From DASROJ01 sp035646975 (GTDB lineage: Bacteria; Acidobacteriota; Polarisedimenticolia; JACPZX01; DASXTC01), in assembly GCA_035646975.1 (NCBI GenBank), contig DASROJ010000314.1:1-10784 (forward strand): a DNA stretch of 10,784 nt, written 5' to 3'. The position numbers and the translations under genes are program-made. Under the pieces are notes generated by a model. That model searched no databases. It saw nothing but the letters and a program-made list of their open reading frames with translations, and was not told where the DNA came from. This document shows positions 6,853 through 10,784 of this stretch, one piece after another; positions within the stretch are counted from its first letter, which is position 1; each line of letters begins with the position of its first letter.

Positions 6853-7736
6853 AGATCCTCGGCGCCCACATGTCGATCGCGGGCGGCGTCGATCTGGCCG
6901 TGGGGCGTGGAGCCGACGTCGGCTGCGACGCGATTCAGATCTTCACCAAGAGCAGCAACCAGTGGAAAGCCAAGCCCCTGGCGCCGGAGGAGGTCCTGAG
7001 ATTCAAGACCGGTCTCGTGGAGCGCAAGATCGCCCCCGCCGTGGCCCACGACTGCTACCTGATCAACATGGCTTCGCCCGACGACGCGCTCTACGAGAAA
7101 TCGATTGCGTCTTTCGGCGAAGAGCTGGATCGTTGCGAGATCCTGGGAGTGCCTTACCTGGTCACGCACCCGGGTTCGCACGTGGGCTCGGGGGAGGAGG
7201 CCGGCATCGCGCGGATCGCCGGAGCCCTCGACCGTCTGCTGCGCGATCGGCCGGGACAGCGGGTCAAGGTGCTGCTGGAGACCACCGCGGGCCAGGGTTC
7301 GAGCGTCGGTCACAAGTTCGAGCACTTGCGCGCGATCCTCGATCGGCTCGTCTCCCCGGAGCGGGTCGGCGTCTGCATCGATACGTGCCATGTCTTCGCG
7401 GCGGGCTACGATCTTCGAACCGAGAAGGGGTACCACGAAGTGATGACGTCCTTCGATCGGATCGTCGGTCTCGACAGGGTGCGTGCGTTCCACCTCAACG
7501 ACTGCAAGAAGGATCTCGGTTGCCGGGTCGACCGGCACGAGCAGATCGGCGCGGGATATCTTGGCGCCGACGCGTTCAAATGGCTCATGAACGATTCGAG
7601 GTTCGACGATGTGCCGATGATCCTCGAGACGCCCAAGGGTGCGGATTGCGCCGAGGATCGCGTCAACCTCGCGCTGCTTCGCAGCCTGGTCGATGGGCAG
7701 GCGTCTCCACGCAGGCCCAAAAAGGCGGCGCGATGA
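6849..7736 (+). CDS. nfo: Endonuclease IV (AP endonuclease)
   Basis: It cleaves the DNA backbone 5' to abasic sites in base-excision repair, using a trinuclear zinc centre in a TIM barrel; it acts in the cytoplasm. The 295-residue protein starts at MKILGAHMSIAGG, the usual N-terminus of the family. Longer in-frame readings from 6783 would add residues unrelated to it. All nine expected metal ligands are visible when mapped by eye to E. coli Nfo: H67, H107, E144, D178, H181, H215, D228, H230 and E260. They lie in the motifs AHDCYLIN, VTHPGSH, LLETTAGQG, CIDTCH, FHLND, VDRHEQIG and ILETPK. A basic tail (SPRRPKKAAR) extends slightly beyond the E. coli length of 285. The ATG overlaps the DUF2400 stop, and its own stop overlaps queE, both as ATGA. 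This places the repair gene inside a queuosine operon. Confidence 0.96.
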   Translation: MKILGAHMSIAGGVDLAVGRGADVGCDAIQIFTKSSNQWKAKPLAPEEVLRFKTGLVERKIAPAVAHDCYLINMASPDDALYEKSIASFGEELDRCEILGVPYLVTHPGSHVGSGEEAGIARIAGALDRLLRDRPGQRVKVLLETTAGQGSSVGHKFEHLRAILDRLVSPERVGVCIDTCHVFAAGYDLRTEKGYHEVMTSFDRIVGLDRVRAFHLNDCKKDLGCRVDRHEQIGAGYLGADAFKWLMNDSRFDDVPMILETPKGADCAEDRVNLALLRSLVDGQASPRRPKKAAR

Positions 7737-8368
7737 TCATCAACGAGATTTTCTACAGCATCCAGGGAGAATCCACGCGCGCGGGCCTGCCCTGCGTGTT
7801 CGTCAGGCTCACGGCGTGCAACCTGCGCTGCGTCTACTGCGACACGGCGCATGCGTTTCACGAAGGCGACTCCATGACGATAGAGGAGATCGTGACGGCC
7901 GTGGCGGCGATCGGCTGCCGGTTCGTGACGATCACGGGTGGCGAGCCGCTGTTGCAGGAGGAGGTCTACCCGCTGATGGACCGGCTCGCGGGTTCGGGCT
8001 ACGATCTGCAGCTCGAGACCTCCGGGGCCGTCGACATCTCACGCGTGGGCCGACGGGCGCGCGTGATCATGGACATCAAGACACCCGGCAGCCGGATGCT
8101 GCACGAGATGAACTGGGACAACCTCGAGCGTCTCAAGCAGGGCGACGAGGTGAAGTTCGTGCTCATGGGCCGAGAGGACTATGAGTGGGCGCGCGATGTG
8201 ATCAGGACCCGTCCGCTGCCGGCGGGCATCCCGGTGCTGATGTCGCCGGCGCATGGCGCGCTCGAACCGTCCGAGCTGGCCGAGTGGATGAAGCGCGATC
8301 ACATTGCGGCGCGGCTGCAGCTCCAGATCCACAAGTACATCTGGGGCCCCGATCGCAGGGGAGTCTGA
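7733..8368 (+). CDS. queE: 7-carboxy-7-deazaguanine synthase QueE (radical SAM)
   Basis: QueE converts 6-carboxy-tetrahydropterin to 7-carboxy-7-deazaguanine, the ring-contraction step towards preQ0 and queuosine. The 211-residue protein has the QueE N-terminus MIINEIFYSIQGES. It carries the iron-sulphur motif C29-x3-C33-x2-C36 (CNLRCVYC), the SAM-binding TGGEP at 68-72, ETSGA at 95-99, MDIKTPGS at 113-120 and the family ending QLQIHKYIWG. Its length is normal or slightly short for the family (E. coli about 223). The start at 7733 is fixed by the conserved N-terminus, an AAGG 7 bases upstream and an ATGA overlap with nfo. The open frame continues upstream only as a shadow of nfo. No queD or folE, the preceding steps, is in view. 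Confidence 0.95.
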   Translation: MIINEIFYSIQGESTRAGLPCVFVRLTACNLRCVYCDTAHAFHEGDSMTIEEIVTAVAAIGCRFVTITGGEPLLQEEVYPLMDRLAGSGYDLQLETSGAVDISRVGRRARVIMDIKTPGSRMLHEMNWDNLERLKQGDEVKFVLMGREDYEWARDVIRTRPLPAGIPVLMSPAHGALEPSELAEWMKRDHIAARLQLQIHKYIWGPDRRGV

Positions 8369-8388
8369 CGGGCGTCGTCGAACGGCGG

Positions 8389-8460
8389 GGTGGTACAGAG
8401 CGGCAGGGTCGTGCAGAGCGGCAGGGTCGTGCAGAGCGGTTGGGTCGTACAGAGAGGCTG
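8389..8460 (+). repeat. Four tandem 18-bp repeats between queE and the four-helix gene
   Basis: The units are GGTGGTACAGAGCGGCAG (8389-8406), GGTCGTGCAGAGCGGCAG (8407-8424), GGTCGTGCAGAGCGGTTG (8425-8442) and GGTCGTACAGAGAGGCTG (8443-8460). Neighbouring units differ at 2-3 positions. The array fills most of the 98-base gap, the only real gap in the operon. The unit is six codons long and has no stop in the frame of the downstream gene, where it would read as GxxERx hexapeptides. Copy number could therefore change without breaking a frame. Confidence 0.9.
8452..8457 (+). promoter_or_regulatory. Ribosome binding site inside the last repeat unit
   Basis: GAGAGG lies 9 bases before GTG 8467. The first three repeat units read GAGCGG at this place, so only the last copy has the better match. 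This supports 8467 as the start of the four-helix protein. Confidence 0.5.
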
Positions 8461-8466
8461 AGACCA

Positions 8467-8832
8467 GTGAGCGTGTTCGAGGACTTCGATCATCACCTCG
8501 CCTACCGCGCCGCGGCCGAGCTGGTGGATTTCGTCTACCAGCTCGAGGACAGGTTCCCCGAGGACGAGCTGCTCCTGCTGTTCATGCGACTGCGCGAGGC
8601 GGCGGCTGAAGTGGGCGCGCGCATTGCGCAGGGGTTCGGGCGTGACGGGCTGGACGCCGATGGCGGGCTGTCGGAGGCAACCGTCCGCCAGGCAAAAGGG
8701 GAGCTGTGCCGGCTTCGTCATTATGTGCTGACGTCCCAGCAACGATTCTTTGTCGACGAGCGCCAGATGCGGGAGTTCGACGAGCTCTATGCCAAGATTA
8801 CCGCCGCGCTGGCGCGTCCGGCCAGGGCGTGA
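8467..8832 (+). CDS. Four-helix-bundle protein, S23 / 23S rRNA IVP-like family
   Basis: The 121-residue protein starts with GTG at 8467. It resembles the TIGR02436 four-helix-bundle family, first known from open frames in 23S rRNA intervening sequences and related to the Avd accessory protein of diversity-generating retroelements. Matching features in order are VFEDF at the N-terminus, ELVDFVYQLEDRFPEDE (18-34), RLREAAAEVGARIAQGFGR (41-59), where the family has QxRRAxxSIxxNIAEGxGR, then an AKGEL helix (76-80) and a last amphipathic helix. It is divergent (IAQG for IAEG). Family members may bind nucleic acid or act as scaffolds; no function is established. It follows the 18-bp array, and its stop overlaps the queC start as GTGA, so it is co-translated with queuosine genes. 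An upstream start through the repeats (TTG 8440) cannot be excluded. Confidence 0.75.
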   Translation: MSVFEDFDHHLAYRAAAELVDFVYQLEDRFPEDELLLLFMRLREAAAEVGARIAQGFGRDGLDADGGLSEATVRQAKGELCRLRHYVLTSQQRFFVDERQMREFDELYAKITAALARPARA

Positions 8833-9506
8833 ATCGCCGCCTGGTCGTCCTGGTCAGCGGTGGCATGGATTCGTGCGTGACCGCAGCCATCGCCGCGGCG
8901 CAGGGACAACCGGCGTTTCTGCATGTTTCCTACGGGCAGCGGACAGAGTCGAAGGAGCGTGCCTGCTTCGAGGCGATCGCCGATCACTTCGCGGTGGATC
9001 TGCGGCTGGCGGCGCGGCTGGATTACCTGCGCGAGATCGGCGGGTCGAGCCTCACGGACACGGCCATCCCGGTGCCGCCGTCCGACCTCCTCAGGGCCGG
9101 GGTGCCGCCGACCTACGTGCCGTTTCGCAACGCGCAGCTGCTGTCGGCCGCGGTGGCGTGGGCCGAGGTGATCGGCGCCGTCAGCGTCTACATCGGCGCG
9201 GTGGAGGAAGATTCCTCGGGATACCCTGACTGCCGGCGCGAATTCTACGACCTTTTCGAAAGAGTCATCGAAGCCGGCACCCGACCCGAGACGCGCATCA
9301 CCATACAGACACCCGTCATCCATCTGCGGAAAAGCGCGATCGTCGCCCGCGGAAGAGAGCTCGGCGCCCCCTTCCATCTCACCTGGTCCTGTTATCGCTC
9401 GGAGGATCTGGCCTGCGGTCAGTGCGACTCGTGCGCCCTGCGCCTGCGGGCCTTCACCGAAGCGGGCGTCGAGGATCCGTTGCCCTATCGGGCGCGCCCC
9501 GCATGA
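8829..9506 (+). CDS. queC: 7-cyano-7-deazaguanine (preQ0) synthase QueC
   Basis: QueC uses ATP and ammonia to convert 7-carboxy-7-deazaguanine, the product of QueE, to preQ0. The 225-residue protein has the PP-loop SGGMDS at 10-15 for ATP binding, SYGQRT at 34-39, YVPFRN at 96-101 and EEDSSGYPDCR at 126-136. The zinc-binding cysteines C188, C196, C199 and C202 lie in the CGQCDSC region. Length is typical (E. coli about 231). GTG 8829 is chosen because MNRRLVVLVSGGMDS is the expected N-terminus and because it forms a GTGA overlap with the four-helix gene. The earlier in-frame start at 8706 would only add a shadow of that gene. No strong Shine-Dalgarno is seen, so translation probably depends on coupling. 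Confidence 0.95.
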   Translation: MNRRLVVLVSGGMDSCVTAAIAAAQGQPAFLHVSYGQRTESKERACFEAIADHFAVDLRLAARLDYLREIGGSSLTDTAIPVPPSDLLRAGVPPTYVPFRNAQLLSAAVAWAEVIGAVSVYIGAVEEDSSGYPDCRREFYDLFERVIEAGTRPETRITIQTPVIHLRKSAIVARGRELGAPFHLTWSCYRSEDLACGQCDSCALRLRAFTEAGVEDPLPYRARPA

Positions 9507-10636
9507 GCCATGACACCGGCAGCCTCCGCGTCTCTGATTTCGATTACCAGCTGCCGCGCGAGCTGATCGCGCAGGAGCCCGCCCCGCGCCGCGACGCGTC
9601 GCGACTCATGACACTGGACAGGGCGCTGGGCGCACCGGGTGGCCTCAGACACCGCCACTTCACCGACCTGCTCTCGCTGCTTCGACCCGCGGACCTGCTC
9701 GTCGTCAACGACACGCGCGTCATCCCGGCGCGCCTGCTCGGAAAACGGATCGCGCCGGGAACCGGTGGAAAGGTGGAAGCCCTGCTCGTCCGCAGGACGC
9801 AGGTCGCGGGTGATGCCTCGCCCGGGCAGGCAGCTCCCTCACAGATCTGGCGCGCCTTGCTGAAGGGCGCGTGCCGTCAGGGAGAGCCGATCGATTTCGG
9901 GTGCGGCCTGCTCGGTCGCCTGCTGAGCAGGGATGCCGACGGTGCCACCCTGGAGCTGTCGGCGCAACCGGGGGCCGGGGCGCTCGAGCAGGTGCTGATG
10001 CTGGCGGGCCGTATGCCCACGCCGCCCTACATCCGGCGCGGTGAGGATGAAGGGGAAGGCGAGGCCGACACGCGCCAGGCGCTCGATCGAGAGCGCTACC
10101 AGACGGTCTACTCCCACGAGGCCGGAGCGCTGGCGGCCCCCACCGCGGGGCTGCACTTCACCGAGGAGCTCCTGGCGGCGATACGCGCGCGCGGCGTTGA
10201 GATCAGGGCCCTCACGCTACACGTGGGCCTCGGCACCTTCCAGCCGGTTCGCGTCGAGTTCGTGCAGGACCATCGGATGCACCCGGAGAGCTTCGAGATC
10301 TCCGACAGGCTTTCTACCGCGGTGGCGCGGACCCGCAAGCACGGAGGTCGCGTGGTCGCGGTGGGGACGACGACCGCGCGTGCGCTGGAGTGGCGCGCCG
10401 CCGCGCTCGAGGGGCATGTCGATCCTGGCGGCGGTGAGTGCGATTCGTTCATCATCCCGGGGCACCGGTTCCGCGTGGTCGACGCGCTGGTGACCAACTT
10501 CCATTTGCCGCGATCCACCCTGCTGATGCTCGTGTCGGCCTTCGCGGGGCGCGAGACGATGCTGGCGGCGTACGCTTCGGCCATCCAGCAGCGGTACAGG
10601 TTCTATTCGTACGGCGACGCGATGTTCATCCATTGA
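9503..10636 (+). CDS. queA: S-adenosylmethionine:tRNA ribosyltransferase-isomerase QueA
   Basis: QueA transfers and isomerises the ribosyl part of SAM onto preQ1 at position 34 of tRNAs with GUN anticodons, forming epoxyqueuosine. The 377-residue protein is complete. Motifs in order are FDYQLPRELIAQEP (13-26), VVNDTRVIPARL (67-78), GRMPTPPYIRR (169-179), YQTVYSHEAGALAAPTAGLH (199-218), HVGLGTFQPV (240-249), HRMHPESFEI (257-266), VAVGTTTARALE (285-296), a VVDALVTNFHLPRSTLLML block (325-343) and YSYGDAMFI (368-376). It is about 20 residues longer than E. coli QueA (356), with extra loops near 100-115 and an acidic insert near 180-192. ATG 9503 overlaps the queC stop as ATGA, and the stop overlaps the next gene as TTGA. 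Confidence 0.96.
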   Translation: MSHDTGSLRVSDFDYQLPRELIAQEPAPRRDASRLMTLDRALGAPGGLRHRHFTDLLSLLRPADLLVVNDTRVIPARLLGKRIAPGTGGKVEALLVRRTQVAGDASPGQAAPSQIWRALLKGACRQGEPIDFGCGLLGRLLSRDADGATLELSAQPGAGALEQVLMLAGRMPTPPYIRRGEDEGEGEADTRQALDRERYQTVYSHEAGALAAPTAGLHFTEELLAAIRARGVEIRALTLHVGLGTFQPVRVEFVQDHRMHPESFEISDRLSTAVARTRKHGGRVVAVGTTTARALEWRAAALEGHVDPGGGECDSFIIPGHRFRVVDALVTNFHLPRSTLLMLVSAFAGRETMLAAYASAIQQRYRFYSYGDAMFIH

Positions 10637-10784
10637 AGCCCGAGACCCCGGGAGTCTCCGGTTGCCTGGACGACCATCCCGCCCGCTGGCGAATGCTGGC
10701 GCTCATCTCCTGTGCCGAGCTGCTCGGAATGTCGGGCTGGTTCGCCGCGAGCGCCGTGGCGCCGCAACTGGCGGCGAACTGGAG
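10633..10784 (+). CDS. MFS transporter, N-terminal fragment (3' partial)
   Basis: The frame runs off the window after 50 codons. A leader of 20 residues (MKPETPGVSG and onward) precedes the first membrane helix, MLALISCAELLGMSGWFAAS, continuing into AVAPQLAANW. The pattern R-W-x-M-L-A-L-x-x-x-A-E-L-x-G-M-S-x-W-F-A-A-S-A-V-x-P-x-L matches the first helix of a group of major facilitator superfamily permeases with unassigned substrates. I chose TTG 10633 because it forms a TTGA overlap with the queA stop, in line with the other junctions. ATG 10693 is the alternative but would remove the conserved RWR just before the helix. Whether it carries queuosine precursors is unknown. Confidence 0.65.
   Translation, partial: MKPETPGVSGCLDDHPARWRMLALISCAELLGMSGWFAASAVAPQLAANW

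Noticed and set aside
6444..7538. Minus-strand open frame of 364 codons opposite the DUF2400 gene and nfo.
   Set aside because: Both plus-strand genes are firmly identified by family motifs and metal ligands. The antisense translation shows no recognisable domain and spans a gene junction.
6962..7732. Upstream extension of the queE frame by 257 codons.
   Set aside because: It is the out-of-frame shadow of nfo. QueE begins at its conserved MIINEIFYSIQG at 7733, with an ATGA overlap.
8389..8460. CRISPR array.
   Set aside because: The units are directly adjacent with no unique spacers, and no cas genes are present.
8185..8466. Upstream extension of the four-helix frame through the end of queE and the repeats.
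   Set aside because: The part before 8369 is a shadow of queE, and the family normally starts close to the FEDF motif. A short extension from TTG 8440 remains possible but has no ribosome binding site that I can see.
8299..8742. Minus-strand frame with a repeated hexapeptide (PLCTTL) across the 18-bp array.
   Set aside because: The peptide repeat is forced by the DNA repeat, and the rest is antisense to the four-helix gene. There is no start context or family match.
8467..8832. Diversity-generating retroelement, suggested by similarity of the four-helix protein to Avd.
   Set aside because: No reverse transcriptase and no template/variable repeat pair were seen in the window.

Overview
The window is GC-rich bacterial DNA, and every gene I can support lies on the + strand. 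Two blocks are separated by a 79-base gap at 5901-5979. The organism is probably a GC-rich Gram-negative from a metagenome-type lineage such as Acidobacteriota or a former deltaproteobacterial group. That guess rests on the first protein, which combines a calcium-loop beta-propeller, a very long Asp-rich calcium-binding stalk and a terminal WNLYRGD-type cap. I recall this build from such lineages, but I cannot test it here.

Block A (1-5900) concerns the cell envelope. It starts inside a giant secreted protein whose 5' end lies outside the window (1-3642). A small exported protein with a carboxypeptidase-regulatory-like beta-sandwich and a hydrophobic C-terminal tail follows (3639-4292). The block ends with a roughly 12-helix membrane protein of 534 residues (4296-5900) that looks like an uncharacterised GT-C-type glycosyltransferase. 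The three genes overlap or nearly touch, so they are probably co-transcribed.

The gap at 5901-5979 holds a TTGACA-type promoter candidate. A 9-bp perfect inverted repeat has its -35 box in the loop.

Block B (5980-10784) is a tightly packed operon. It contains a DUF2400/TIGR02757 protein, endonuclease IV (nfo), queE, a four-helix-bundle (S23/IVP-like) protein, queC, queA and the start of an MFS transporter. Nearly every junction is a 4-base stop/start overlap: ATGA at 6849, 7733 and 9503, GTGA at 8829 and TTGA at 10633. The one exception is the 98-base gap between queE and the four-helix gene. Most of that gap is a tandem array of four 18-bp units, and the last unit carries the ribosome binding site.

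Functionally, queE and queC make the deazaguanine base preQ0, and queA adds the ribosyl-derived cyclopentane ring at the tRNA stage of queuosine synthesis. Nfo acts in base-excision repair. The DUF2400 protein has features suggesting a divergent HhH-GPD DNA glycosylase (a Lys and an LDTHV Asp in the right order, plus a C-terminal Cys cluster). It would then be coupled directly to the AP endonuclease that processes its product. This is the most interesting hypothesis in the window. The 18-bp array and the four-helix gene inserted in the queuosine cluster come next. No RNA genes, CRISPR arrays, insertion sequences or phage genes were seen.
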